From positions 744,001-808,000 of the forward strand of contig JBBPUQ010000009.1 in NCBI GenBank assembly GCA_038501195.1: a stretch of DNA of 64,000 bases, read 5' to 3'. The notes beneath the pieces are model-generated. The model worked only from the letters and a program-made list of their open reading frames with translations, did not search any database and was not told where the DNA came from. A program made the translations under genes and the position numbers. This document shows, piece by piece, positions 24,664-37,288 of the stretch (its first letter is position 1; every line of letters begins with the position of its first letter). This DNA comes from Nemania diffusa. Its lineage: Eukaryota; Ascomycota; Sordariomycetes; Xylariales; Xylariaceae.

Positions 24664-25921
24664 ATGTCTTCCCTGAAGCGCAAAACCGCCGCCGCAGCAG
24701 CTGCTGAGGCCAGCAAGAAGGCTAAGACGAACGGGAGCATCACGTCATTCTTCGGCGCCCCGAAGGCCTCACCCTCTGCCTCGACATCCGGCTCTGCGTC
24801 TGCGTCTACCTTTTCGCCGGCGAACCCGGCGTCCAAGTTCGATAAGGCGGCGTGGGTCGCGAAGTTGACCCCCGAGCAGAAGAAACATCTCGCGCTGGAA
24901 ATCAATACCCTCGACCCGAGCTGGTTAGCGCTGCTGAAGGACGAGATTGTCAAGCCCGAGTTTATCGCCCTCAAGAAGTTTATTGAGGGCGAGGTCCGCT
25001 CTGGTCAGGATGTTTTCCCGCCTAGTGATGATGTTTATTCTTGGTAAGCTATGCTTCGACTTTTATGTCTTGTATTCTCTCGGATTGTCTACTCGTCTAG
25101 TCTCCTGGCTTTGTACAGTCTCTAGCGTTGTACTATCATCTATTATACATAAAAACTAGTTATATATGGGTATAGAGCGAGCGAATGAGTGAGTAACTGC
25201 TAATCATTAATTTCTTAGGTCCCGCCACACCCCCTTCCACACAGTGAAATGCGTCATCCTCGGCCAAGACCCATACCACAACCACAACCAAGCGCACGGC
25301 CTCTGCTTCTCAGTGCGGCCCCCAACGCCGGCGCCCCCCTCACTGAAGAACATGTACACGGCGCTGAAGAAGGACTACCCCTCCTTCGTGCCGCCGGCCA
25401 AGAACGGCGGCCTCCTGACCCCCTGGGCGGAGCGCGGCGTCCTCATGCTCAACACGTGCCTCACGGTGCGCGCGCACGCGGCCAACTCGCACCAGAAGCG
25501 CGGCTGGGAGGCCTTCACACAGAAGGTGATCGAGCTCGTCGCGCAGAAGCGCACGCGCGGCGTCGTCTTCCTCGCCTGGGGCAAGCCCGCCGGCGACCGC
25601 GTCGCGAAAGTCGACGGCAAGCGCCACCTCGTGCTCAAGAGCGTGCACCCCAGCCCCCTCAGCGCGTCTAGGGGGTTCTTCGACTGCGGCCACTTTAGGA
25701 AGACGAATGAGTGGCTTAACGCGAGATACGGGCCTGAGGGGGAGATCGATTGGAATCTCAACCCGGATGGCGTGCCGACTACGTCTGCGGCGGAGAAGAA
25801 GGGTGAGGAGGGGGTGAAGGATGGTGAGGCTACGCCGGTTGTGGCTGTTGGTAAGGTTGAGGGTAAGGAGGAAAAGAGTAAGATCCTCGAGGAACAAGGC
25901 GAGGATGGAAAAGACGAGTAG
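24664..25921 (+). CDS. UNG1: Uracil-DNA glycosylase (family 1)
   Basis: Exons 24664..25043 and 25219..25921 give 360 aa. The 175-nt intron (GTAAGC..CTTAG) splits a Trp codon. Catalytic features are clear: [20 protein letters not shown] with the catalytic Asp near residue 144, [14 protein letters not shown], and the [11 protein letters not shown] leucine loop with the catalytic His near residue 270. The enzyme excises uracil from DNA in base-excision repair in nucleus and mitochondria. The N-terminus has a basic, possibly targeting segment (MSSLKRKT...KKAKTNG) and SITSFFG, a PCNA-binding PIP-box-like motif. After the fold ends ([12 protein letters not shown]) there is a tail of some 50 residues rich in Glu, Lys and Gly, longer than in most UNGs. 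Confidence 0.95.
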
Positions 25922-28900
25922 TGGGATGTACAAAGTCTCGTGTGGCCGGTGCGTTTAATGTTTGTCTTACGGATTTCAGATGCCTCTTTGATTTTGGCGT
26001 TTTTGTGTGTGCGGACTTCAAAAGGGAAAAAATGGCTGGACTGTATACTCTGTATAAAAATGACGAGCGTGGCATGCAGATAAAACCCATTGCCTGCATG
26101 GGATACGTATATACTTCACAGGATGGCCGCTGAGTGTACTGTTCATAGCAGACACCCGGTGCTGTAGGGAATTAATTTGTAGATAATACATGTGTGACAA
26201 CAGAAGAAGACGAGACTGTTGTCTTCGGCTGTATATTGAATGTTTTGTTTTCTATATATATCGACCAACGTCTAAGTCTTTGATTCATCGTGGGCAATTC
26301 ACTGGCTGGTTAGCTGTCGCCCATCTACGATTGATCGCAGCACCGCATGTTGAACAGGATGGATTCCGATCACGAGTTGCACGGGAAGTAGGTTGTGCGG
26401 CATTAAGCATGGACTTCGGATCACGGATCTCGGTGACGCAGACGTCGATTTCGCACACCGGCTTACGTACTCCTGTTACTCGTTGTGTTTCCCTGCGGCG
26501 ATATCTCGCTCGCTCGAACTGAAAATGGAAACTGTTCATTGGTCGGTTAAGGCTGACATTGGTATAGATTCCGTTCGTGCTGCCTTATCTAATTACTGCT
26601 ATAGATGGAATTCGGGAATGGAAAGTTTAGATAGCGTGTATGTAAGTCATCAAAAAATTTCTGTCCCGTGTTCTGTGTAAGTAGGTCGGTGAAGTATTTA
26701 AATTCGAGCTTACAGGTACCGGTATGCATGGGAGTTACATCCAATATAGAAAACCTGCCCTTTTGGGAATGTGGAGAGACATTTATGTACGGGCCCACCC
26801 TTTTCGCATTAGGGGGCTGCATTCCCGCGAAGCCACCTTTTCAGGCATTAATGATTACCTAAGGTCATAGGTACAGCTACAGCAATACCTACATCTACTA
26901 CCTCACTTACATATGGTATGGCAATGCGCGCGATTACGCAGTAAGCGACACGGCTGCACTGCAGCAGGTAAGCCGGCATCGCATCGTGGGACTGCAGGGA
27001 GCACGACGCCGGTAGATGGAATAGTTACCTATCTAGATTGAGTTATGTAGCTAGATAGATAGTATTATCTAGTCGGGCAGATATTAGCTAATAGAACAAG
27101 AAAAAAACCGACGAGACGAAAACGCGAAAAAGAAAAACGAACAAAATTTGACGGGCCGGGATATAGCGTGGTATCGGAGACGACATGGATGTATGAGCGA
27201 TGATTTGCTGAGGTAGCATGCAATAAACAATACAGTAGGTAATAGGTGAATGACGCGGACCTATGACATGGCGGATGGTGATCCGGGTTGATCGTGGTGT
27301 GCCCCCCGTACGGTGTTCGCTGTCGATGCCTGCATTCCCGGCGAAATGACTCTCCTGTGTCCCACTGGACGCTCGCGAATCGTGGGAGGCCACTTCTCGT
27401 CCAATGGTGATACCAGATACGGGAAGGCAGGTCGGGGTCGACTTATTGGCTGCGGGTCTGATGAGCTGTGCTTCGACATTGTTCATGCAGGTCGGCGTTG
27501 CGGCCGGTATCGTGAGTGGTGGGTAGGTTGGTGGGAAGAGGATAGATAGGTATCGGACAGTTGGGAAAAAATAGGGGGCACCGTCTTGGCGTACATTCGA
27601 ATACTTATCCTATCTACATAGTGTACCTACCTATGTGATTCCGGACATGTGGTTTTGCGGTGCAACTTGATATATTCTGACGTTCCCCAAGAATTTATAG
27701 TGCTTCCCGTATCGTCGGTTGGCCTATCTGACTAAGTAAACTGCGCTCGCTGCACTATGCCAAGTTAGTCCTTAGCATTAATATTGGTCGGGATGCCTCT
27801 GACCCGGAGAACGGGAAACTTGCCGGAATGTCGCGCAAAAGGGTTAACCTTGCGATCAAATGGATGCCACTCGGCCCAAATGCTGTCTTTGCAGACATAG
27901 GTATAATATGCATAGGATTAGAGTACGCAGCCGATATGATTGCCTTAGGAGATAGCTGAATCGACACTTTTAAATTACATGAGAGAATAAGGTTACCTAG
28001 GTAGTTTTCTGTCTTAGCCTAAAAAGTCTTAGTTTACTTAGCTAAATGGGAAGCTTACCTTACTTTAACCATTTTGCTACGTCTCGATGGGATATGTGGC
28101 TTTCTGCTTCTCGAATATTGTTCTAGAAACGATCCTACTACGAACTTGTAGTAGTAGAGGAGGACTTACATGCTATGTACTTGTCTATATTGTTGGTGAC
28201 GTGCTGTCTATAAATAACTAGAAAAAGGAAATGGGATACAGTATTGGGTCAGATACTCAGACACAGGCACCTGGACAGTGGTTTTCTTTCCTCTACGTAA
28301 TCTATCTACCTATCTACATACATATGTAGGTAAGTTTGGTTCTTGCATTGCTTCAAATACTCAGGTAGGTAGTATAGAGCATAGCAGAGACTCACCTACT
28401 CCCTCTCGAATTACCGAGTCGCACTATCTATACTATGTAGAGAAGGCGTGCAACTCATCAAGACACAAGAACTGATCTTTCTACATAGTATAAATAGTGA
28501 GGTCTTGGATGTGAAGATTCCATTCATCTACTTATACATACATATGTACCTACCTTAGTGTCACTAGTTCCCCATCCTGTAATTTCCTGTCAGCGGCTAC
28601 AGTGTGTTGAGTGGTACTGAGTGGATTTACTATACACTACCTACTGGATATGGCCGGGAGCTAATGAGATTAACAGCGACCAGGCTTAGGGAATCTCCAC
28701 CTCTATTATATATGTCTAGGTACCTGTTACACTAGCAGCGAACGCTAGACAAATGACGGTGTTGTATTGGTACGATTGGTGATTGGTTGAAGCTTGTGAG
28801 GTGCCTTTAAGGTAGGTACCCGACCTACACTAGACTACCTATCTAAGGGGAAAAGAAATGGATAAAAGTATATGTCTAGTTATATCTACATATATGCGAA

Positions 28901-30158
28901 CTTCATAGGTGAAAAATAGATTCTAGATAGGTACCTACCTAGGCCTAGCTGCTAGGTACAGAGTCGAGGTACCTAGATACTCCGTACCTAAGACACATGG
29001 CGCCGTTGAACATTGCGGCTGTACCTACCTAGCGTACCAGGCAGGTAGGTTAGGTACCTACCTTTATCAAACCCCTGACCGTCCGGCTTTTTCTTCTATG
29101 TAACACTCCCAGCTGTGATCAATCAATCTACCTACCACCCTGGATTACCCCATCTCATCCCATCCCATCTCTTCCCTTCTCGTTCGTTGTAGGTTCACTC
29201 GTTCGCCTCGTCGGTTGGTCTATCTAGGTATTCTGTATACAGTCGGATAATCCGTTCCATTATACATACGCTGCTTAGATACATACACTCTTTTGACTCA
29301 TTTAGCCAATCATTGATTGATTGATTAATCTTGTGGTTCAGTTGTGACGCACACAAGCGCGCACATGGACACCACCCACGTCCACGCCTAATCCAGGATC
29401 GTCTTGTTAGCGGCAATCATTCATTAAATCTTTTTTTCCCCCTTCGACTAAGGAAGGGCTCCCTATTCTATTCCCCCCTTCTCTCTACATACCTCTTGTA
29501 CGCTCCCAGCTACCAATCGATTGTTAGCCTCCCGTGAGGTTGACTAGAGTAGGGGTACAAACAGACAAACTAGCCAGCGGACCAACGAACGAAGGAGCGA
29601 ACTGTTGCGCAAGCAAGTTCCCAACTCGTGGATCCCCTGCTGCGAATCGACGAATCGACGGAAACTTGCCAGCACATACGCATACAGTAGATAGAGTAGG
29701 TACTGTATTCTGTACAGAGTACCTACCGACCTGCGTCCCTTCTTCCCTCTCTCCCAGTCAGCCAGTGCACTACAGTACCTACTGGCGACCCGTCACCCTT
29801 GTCCGGCCAGCTCGACGTGCATTAACCACTATACAAATCGGATATTATTACATCTGATACAGTTCTGTACCCAACCAGACGCCCCCCCCACCACCTCTGA
29901 GTTGTCACAACTGCTTGCAACTGACCTCTTCTCTCCTTCCCTCTCTTTTTCTTGTTTTCTTAAAAACACGTAATACACCTAATCTTAGGGTCTACCCGCC
30001 CGACTGCGTGAAGTGAACAACTGTCACTCAATTGGTCTCCATACCACCGATATCTTTGGGTTCATCTGGGTTCATCTGGGTCTGGGTCTGTCTGGGTCTG
30101 TATGGTGCTCCATTACCGACTTCCTATTTTCATCCTCGGCCTGCCAATCAAATTCAAG
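25922..30158. other. 4.2-kb intergenic region with TACCTA-type repeats
   Basis: No coding region is supported. TAGGTA/TACCTA/CCTAGG motifs are dense around 28300-28400, 28730-28830 and 28920-29070. Just before the MSB1 ATG, 30058-30104 holds short repeats of TCTGGGT(TCA), probably in the 5' UTR. Confidence 0.5.
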
Positions 30159-33100
30159 ATGCCTAGTCTATTCTCGCGGATACGGGGCAAGGACGGGAAC
30201 TTCAGATCTAAGAAGAATAGACATGCCGACTCGACCCCTCAACTGCCCACCAAACCGCGCTGGGAGGACGCCTATGCGCGAACATCCGTCGAGCCAGAGG
30301 AGGTGCAAGACCTGATCCATCGATGCACCGTGGAGCTGAAAGCGCGAGGTAAATGCCTGGACCGACTCCGCCCTCATAGACGCAGGTGCAGAGAGCTGAC
30401 CGTAATGCAACTGCCATATAGCTCTCGATCTTCCATTTCTCCTGCTGCCCTTCCGCCCGACTTCGGATCCCAGCGCCGTGCGCACCTTCATCCGCCACTT
30501 TTTCAATGATGCTCTTGGTCTGCATGGGGACGCCTTGGCGCATGAGTTGCGCTTGACGGAGCCCATGGTATGTGGTTTATGCTTCCCCAATGGTGCCGGG
30601 CTGTCATGCTAATCCTGCATGATCCTATTCTTAGGTCATTGCAGATGTTCTTAGGTGGTGCTGGAGCAGAATCCCTGGTGGCTTAGTCGGTTGGGATGCT
30701 TATGAACTGTTCAAGGTTGGAGAACAAGGTATGGATAGCTTCATAATATGTCGAAATAAGATGCATGGGTATAGCAATCAAGGAATCAACCTACTGATAG
30801 CCTGGCGTAACTCTAGACTCGAACATGGCTCGGGATTCCTTCTCGACTTTCATTCCCCTCAGCGTTGAGAACGAAGCGCGATCCAGTATTGTCTTTGATT
30901 ACTTCGATCTTCTCTCTGCAATCGCGGCACATGGAAAGGTGAACGGGTTTGGTGGCCGCATACTTTCACGCATGGCGGCATGGTGGGCATTCGAGCACAG
31001 GGATACTGGCAATGGGTTTGAAGGGGGGTACAAGATCTTTTCGAGGTACAGTGGCAATCATCTTGCAATTTATAGTTACATCTTGCATGACGGGCTGACT
31101 TATTGATCTGGTACCTCGCAGCGCTGCGGATGCCTCAAGTCATTTATTTTTCGCCTACCTCCGATCATTATCTCCTCAGCAGCCCAAGGGTACCGCCATC
31201 TCGCGGCTACCTATATCCTTGCAGAAGTTACTACAGGAGACCGAATACCCTCCGCAAACGCCCTCTCTCATGCTCTCATCGACGTACAGAGTCTCCATGA
31301 TCGTCGACACGGTCTCACCCACGCCTTTTGCTCTACTCCGTCGGGCCAGCCACTTTCAATACCGGGAAGACGACAAACCCCTACAAGAGTTCTCCGAGTA
31401 CGAAGACCCAGTAGAAGCCCTGACCGAAGAGTGTCGCAGAGTCCTTAAAGCCATCTCGCTGGCGAACCAGTCCCACGTGTCCAGTTCCAAGCATTCCACA
31501 GGTTTGCGCGATGCATCCTGGTCGCGATTCGAAGATATTGGGTTTGCTGGTAGTTTGGAGGAGGTAGAAGAAGATGAAGAATTCGTGAGGATCGATTTCC
31601 CACACTCCCAAGGATTGCGGGCAACGCCAGCGTCTGGAGTGAACCTGGGAAGACCGACAACCCCTTCGTGGGCCGACTTCTTGTCTTCAGGCTTTGTTGA
31701 CGACTCCGGGCACTCAAACATGTTACTCCCACCAGATAAGGTCCTCCCCCCTATTGAGACAAGTCCCAGGCAGCGCAGCTCGCAATCCCATCGGCCTCGA
31801 CTTGAGTCACAGCGGCAACTTGAACCGGGCGAGCTGGCCAGCATCATCCGTTTTGATATCGATGAGGCCTTTTGGTGGGTTTGGATGAGCAGCTTGGCCC
31901 CTGAGGAGACAGCACAGCGCAAATCCGCTTTTGGCAGATGTGCCGTGATTGAGACGGCCGTTCGTTCAGGGAAATGGCTAGTTATGGAAGAAATGGTCAA
32001 AGGCGCTGCGCCTGAGCCTAATGCAGGCGCATATATTGCGGAGAAGAAGGGCTTCTTCAGCTGGACAAGACGTGGCAGAGGAGGCGTCTCGCGCAGCAAG
32101 TCCACTAGTAAAGGCGCTTTTGACCGGGGCGATCGACTTCACCCAAACGCTGCCGCTGGAAGTGTACTCAGCAAAACTAGCATTGGACCGGACCAGCAAG
32201 CCAGGATCCAAGCCGCCGCACAGCAACTCAGTGCGCGACAACAGCAGCAGCAGCGAGAGGAATTACCAGAGAGGCGCGGACGAGCTGACCCGGACATGAC
32301 GGGAGACAGAACTAACAGTGTCTTGACCCTACAGCCAGTCATAGTGAAGGAGGCTTCTCCGGCCATGAAGTGGGCTAGCAAGTATGACAAAGACGCTATC
32401 CGAGAGGCATATCTTGGCAATATGAATGCTGGACGTGGTCTCGGACAGCTTAATGGAACGAATGAATCAAACGGCAGCATGAAAAACGGCAGTACCTATA
32501 AGCCAGAAGTCCCTGACAAGCCTCTCTCGCCTCAGCCTTCTGCCATGCTGTCACCCATACTCGCGAAGGATGAAGCGCCAGCTGTTCCGCAGAAGAACTA
32601 CGAAGACATCCACCCGGCCGAGCGCCCTGATCCGATTGGGCGTAACTCTCCGCTACCTCCCTTGCCACAGGAAGAAGACAACTTGGGCGCCCGCCAGACA
32701 ATGACGTCCCCCGAACCCGGTAGTAGCAGTCCCGAAAGTAAAAAGCATAATAAACTTCACAAGCCAGAGAAGAAAGCCGGCGGCGGCTTTAGGAAGCTCT
32801 TTGGCAGGAATAAAAACAGACAGTCGAAGCTACCTGAGAATGCTGCTACCGACATTAATAACCTGTTAGCTATCGAGTCAACCCAGACAGCCGAGTCCGC
32901 TCGAGTTCCATCTCCGGTACCAGAGACACCCCGTCCTCAACCAACGATCAATGAATCTGTCCGCGAGACAGCTTCGGTACGTACAGAGGATGATAAGACT
33001 CCTACCCAACTTTCCACTCCCGTGGGGAGACGCGAGCCCGTTTACGACCCCTCTGCCGATGAGGACCTTTCGCGCGTCAACACGCGAGAAGCGGACGAAG

Positions 33101-33569
33101 CTCGTCACGAATTTTCACGCTTCGACCAAGGCCCATTGACGGATCAGCCGGCATTCGCTCCGCCTGACGTCGAAAGTGATGATGAGGCCGTTCCCCCGCC
33201 TATTGCGCGCCATGCAAGCAGCGCCGAGCCGGAATTTGGTGGAGAAGCAGCGCCCTCTCCCGTTGTTGCAACACAAGATCGGTGGGCAGCTATCCGAAGG
33301 AATGCCGCGGAACGGGCTGCGCGCCAGAGTGAGGAGCAGAGCCGTGGCGGATACAGCAAGACCACAGATGGCGATGATGAAACCAGTGGTGAAGAGAGTA
33401 AGCTAACTAGTCTATGCAACACGACCCTAGTCTCTTTTTTTTTCTATACTGACAGTTTACAGCCATCGAATCTCGCGTAGCCCGCATTAAGGCCCGTGTT
33501 GCTGAGCTGACGGGCAACATGGAAGGGACCGGTTCCCCAGGAACGCCGCCGCCAGCAACACGCCGCTAG
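30159..33569 (+). CDS. MSB1: Msb1/Mug8-type morphogenesis protein (DUF1708 domain)
   Basis: Six exons, 30159..30348, 30422..30567, 30635..30728, 30817..31045, 31122..33397 and 33463..33569, join in frame to 1013 aa. Splicing assembles the Msb1 domain over roughly residues 40-420: EEVQDLIHRCTVELKAR, LPFRPTSDPSAVRTFIRHFF, WDAYELFKVGEQDSNMARDS, GGRILSRMAAWWAFEH, LLQETEYPP, and TVSPTPFALLRRA. The remaining part is a long, Pro/Ser/Glu-rich, probably disordered tail with a polyGln patch and many possible phosphorylation sites. Family knowledge: yeast Msb1 works with Cdc42/Rho1 and formins in polarity and cell-wall integrity, and Mug8 in cytokinesis. The protein probably acts at the cell cortex (inference). 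The last intron splits a Thr codon, and the protein ends TPPPATRR. Confidence 0.9.
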
Positions 33570-34489
33570 GGACGGTATATGGGGCCATAGTAGACGGATA
33601 CGCGGGTGATAATAAAGTTGCCTCTCTCAACACTTGCATCATAATACAGTTCTCCGGTCGAATCCATCTTTTCGATTTGTTGTTTATATCTTATCACGTT
33701 CCCTCAGAGTTCCCCATTCGAACTGTCGGTGCCAGTTCATATACCCCTTCAGCCCTAGTCTTGAATCTTCTTTTTCAGCTGTCGATGATACCACTAGAAC
33801 GAGTTTTCGAGAATCAGACCGTCGGAAGATAGAAAACAAGATTGCATTATACCACTATTTTCTTTTACTCCTTTTACTACTGGATGACGGTCGGTGTTGT
33901 TTCCCGAGCCCGCGTTCGGCGTTTTCGGCGTTCACCTTTTACAATGTTCTCCCTTTTTTCGATTCCCCCGTTGCCTATTCTGCCTTTATTTTTCCGTATG
34001 ATGGACAGGTTCTAGTTAGCTGGACAGCAAGCAACTCTGGAAAGACGTAAGTGAAGGCCGTAGCTTTTGGCTATTGACCAGATCTTTTTTTCTCGTGTTG
34101 TTACAACTGCGATAATAATGGAAGACGAAGAGGAAGAAGAAGAGAGAGAGATCAAGAACTTAATCAATCAGAGCGAGATGAAATAATTTGATGATGGATT
34201 GTCCTGTTAGCGGACATGAGACTTGCAGGTTTCTATCTAAGACGTTTTGTGGTGGTTAATGCGAGTTGGCTGGCAATATGGGGAGGGACAAGAAGACAGA
34301 AGAAGACTGTACTACTTTAACTATCATTCTAGATCGTCATAGTGCGAACGTGGATAGTGGTCCGCAGGCCGCTCCGGACGAATACAAATGCAGCGGTTAG
34401 GTGAGAACCTTGTTGTGGAATACTACGTACTTATGCTTGAACGAAGTGAGGTGAAAATTAATATTCTTGGCTGTCGGGCCTATGTATGA
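33570..34489. other. Intergenic region between MSB1 and the NLR-like gene
   Basis: Probable 3' UTRs of convergent genes. A pyrimidine-rich segment around 33850-33890 and a purine-rich segment at 34120-34160 are visible. An open frame at 33634..34050 has no recognisable content. Confidence 0.5.
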
Positions 34490-36438
34490 TTAGTTTATCG
34501 GAACACCTATCTCACTCGGCTCGACTACCGACTCGATCCAAGATTCTATCATAGCTCTCTTGCTTGGAGCCAGTTTTCGGAGGCGTCCTCCTAAGGCTAA
34601 AACCTCGGGATGGTCGGGCCCAAGCCGGTCAGGTCGTGCGAGGACACTCCATGCTTCTTCCCACAACTTGTTTGCTTCCTCCAACTGCTCAATCGACTCA
34701 TCGGCTGTTTCTCCTGCATACTGCAATAGCGAGTCGGCCAAGTCCCTCTTGGTCCTCAGTATCTCGTAGCTCCACTCATCGTCACAAGCGCCGAGGTGTA
34801 GATCGAGCAGCTCTCTCCAAGCCTTTTGCGCCTTGCGGACATATTCCGACCTTAGAGCTATATGCTTTGCACCATAGTTACTTCTTGCATCGCTGGATCG
34901 ACTCTCTCTAGAATCACTCGAAGAGCCATCCGGAGATAGAGCCTTTACAGCAATGTCTCCTACGTTATCCTTTGCCAGAGATTGAGTAGCGGATAGCGCC
35001 ACCGATCGGGATATTCCTTGTCCCATAGGCGCCCAGAACGCCGCTAATCGGTCACAATTCCGTGCCCAGGCGCGGAGTGCCGCCAGGTATCTGATATCGG
35101 TGGCTAGGTTGTGCCCTTTGTCCATTGTTGCCCGCCAGCGCTCCAATAGCCCTTCCCTCTGCTCGTAGGCTTCTATGGATCTGCCACCCGCCATGTAGCA
35201 ATCCGCCAGCAAGCTTTTCGCGTACAAGACTTCAGGGTCATCTTCGCCGAATTTGGATTTCTTGCTGTCATAGATGCTTTTCCGAAGCTCGACGGCCTCA
35301 TCCCAGATCCTAGCTCCGGTGGGCAGAAAAGGGAACAAAGGGAACACTTCTAACGTCGGGGATTTACGCATCAATCTTTCCAATGAAGCCGCCATTTGTG
35401 CCATGAGGTCAGTTCTCTCCGCTGAATAGGGATCATCTTTCCCGTAGCGACAGTCCCACTCTAGCAGGGCTTCACGTTGAATCGCATAGCCTTTTAAGGG
35501 GTTGAGCTCAGCTTCGATTTGGCCCAGATCACCGTACGCTTTCAGCGTAACGGCATGTTGAAATTGGAACACGGATCTGTATAGCTCGAAGATTTCAACC
35601 CGAAGCTCGATGGCCCTTTGATATTGACGCAACTTTAGGAAGCTGATGCTTAAATTGGCCTTGGCGGTTATGGTATCATAATGTCTGGTTCCAAGATGCT
35701 TCTCCCTAATTTCCAAGACGAATTCTCGTATCTGCATAGCTTGAGTCCAGATCCCAAAAGAGCATAGGCTGTCAGCCATGTCGCTTAGAACGGCCAAGTA
35801 AATCTCATCGGTTTTTTTTTCCAGCCTTGCTAGTGAGAGTGATTCGATACGCAACCCAGTAATGTCAGTGAAAACTCTACTTCGCAGCCGCAACGCTTTA
35901 TTGCGCTGTCCGCTGCGGTAGTAGCTGCGGGCAAGTCTCAGCGTGGCTTCAGTACGTTCTTCCTCAGAGCCGCCTCTACCCCAGTTCATCAGCGCTTTGA
36001 GCACTTCCTCGCGGTAGGCAACTGTCTCCCGAACCTTAGCTGGGATATGGTCGTAGCTATCGGCAAGGTCAGACAACGAGTGAAGATAAGCTCTCCAAGA
36101 TAGCTTCTCCCTCTGGATTTGCCACAGCACCTTACGTCGTTTCATGACATCGTAGCGTAGCTCCATAGCCCTCTCGCGGTCTTGATATCCATCTAAGCTG
36201 AAAAGGCTTGCAGCAAGCTGCAATTTGGCTTGTAACAAAAGGTCGTCATCGAGAGGTAATGAGTTGGCCCTTTTCACAGCCGCATCTTGAATTTCTTTTG
36301 CCGAGCCAATTTCACCTGACTGATAATAGACCAAAGGCATTTTCATGCACAGGAGAAGTGCACTTCTGACATCTAACATCTTGAATAAATCTTGTCGATC
36401 AGGATATGCGTCTTTATGGGCCTTGATATGAGAGAGTA

Positions 36439-37288
36439 AGATAACCACCCCCCTCACGGGCCACCCCCTCGCGGGCCACTTTGGGTTAGGCTTAGCGTAT
36501 AAAATCGAATAAAATAGTAAAAAAGATGGGACTAGCGCTACAATAAGTAACAGTAATTTATATTTAAAGAAAAAAATAAGAAAAAATAAAATATATAATA
36601 TAATTATTTATTATAATATATTTAAAAAGTAGTATAGTTTTTCCGAGAAACGCTAGTTTTAAAAACTAGTCTAAAAACGGCTATTTATAGTATTTTAGCC
36701 CCACATTTAAAATATAAGCTTATAAATAGCTATTATATTTTATTTAATTTTTGTTTTCTTTATTATATTTTTATTATAGTTACTATTTAAATATACGCTA
36801 TAAATTTACCGTTTTTTTCGGTATTTATTTTATATGTAAAAATATAGTAAAAACAGGTGAGACAAAAATTTCAAATTTTTACACATAAAATAAATACTGA
36901 AAGTACTAAAAATATCAATGGATTTACAGCTTATATTTAAATAATAACTATAATAAAAATATAATAAATAAAACAAAAATTAAATAAAATATAATAGCTA
37001 TTTATAAGCTTATATTTTAAATGTGGGGCTAAAATACTATAAATAGCCGTTTTTAGACTAGTTTTTAAAACTAGCGTTTCTCGGAAAAACTATACTACTT
37101 TTTAAATATATTATAATAAATAATTATATTATATATTTTATTTTTTCTTATTTTTTTCTTTAAATATAAATTACTGTTACTTATTGTAGCGCTAGTCCCA
37201 TCTTTTTTACTATTTTATTCGATTTTATACGCTAAGCCTAACCCAAAGTGGCCCGCGAGGGGGTGGCCTGTGAGGGGGGTGGTTATCT
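36439..37288. mobile_element. 850-bp foldback MITE inserted in the NLR-like gene, TA target duplication
   Basis: Both ends are the same sequence in opposite orientation. The outer ~340 bp (36439-36780 against about 36948-37288) read as near-perfect reverse complements; one visible difference is CACGGG against CACAGG in the tip. Tips read AGATAACCACCCCCCTCAC and are GC-rich for about 60 bp, while the inside is very AT-rich. TA is present at 36437-36438 and 37289-37290. There is no transposase frame, so it is non-autonomous. The TA duplication and long inverted repeats suggest mobilisation by a Tc1/mariner or Fot1/pogo-type transposase, common in fungi (inference). The central ~165 bp is less symmetric. 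Confidence 0.9.

Noticed and set aside
25249..25933. Open frames of 128-197 codons overlapping the UNG exon
   Set aside because: Shadows of the GC-rich UNG coding frame, which has the catalytic motifs.
33634..34050. 138-codon open frame after MSB1
   Set aside because: Product is Phe/Leu/Ser-rich without motif; position fits the MSB1 3' UTR.
36439..37288. The 850-bp segment as a long intron
   Set aside because: No plausible splice sites at the frame-restoring positions; inverted repeat structure and TA duplication identify a mobile element.
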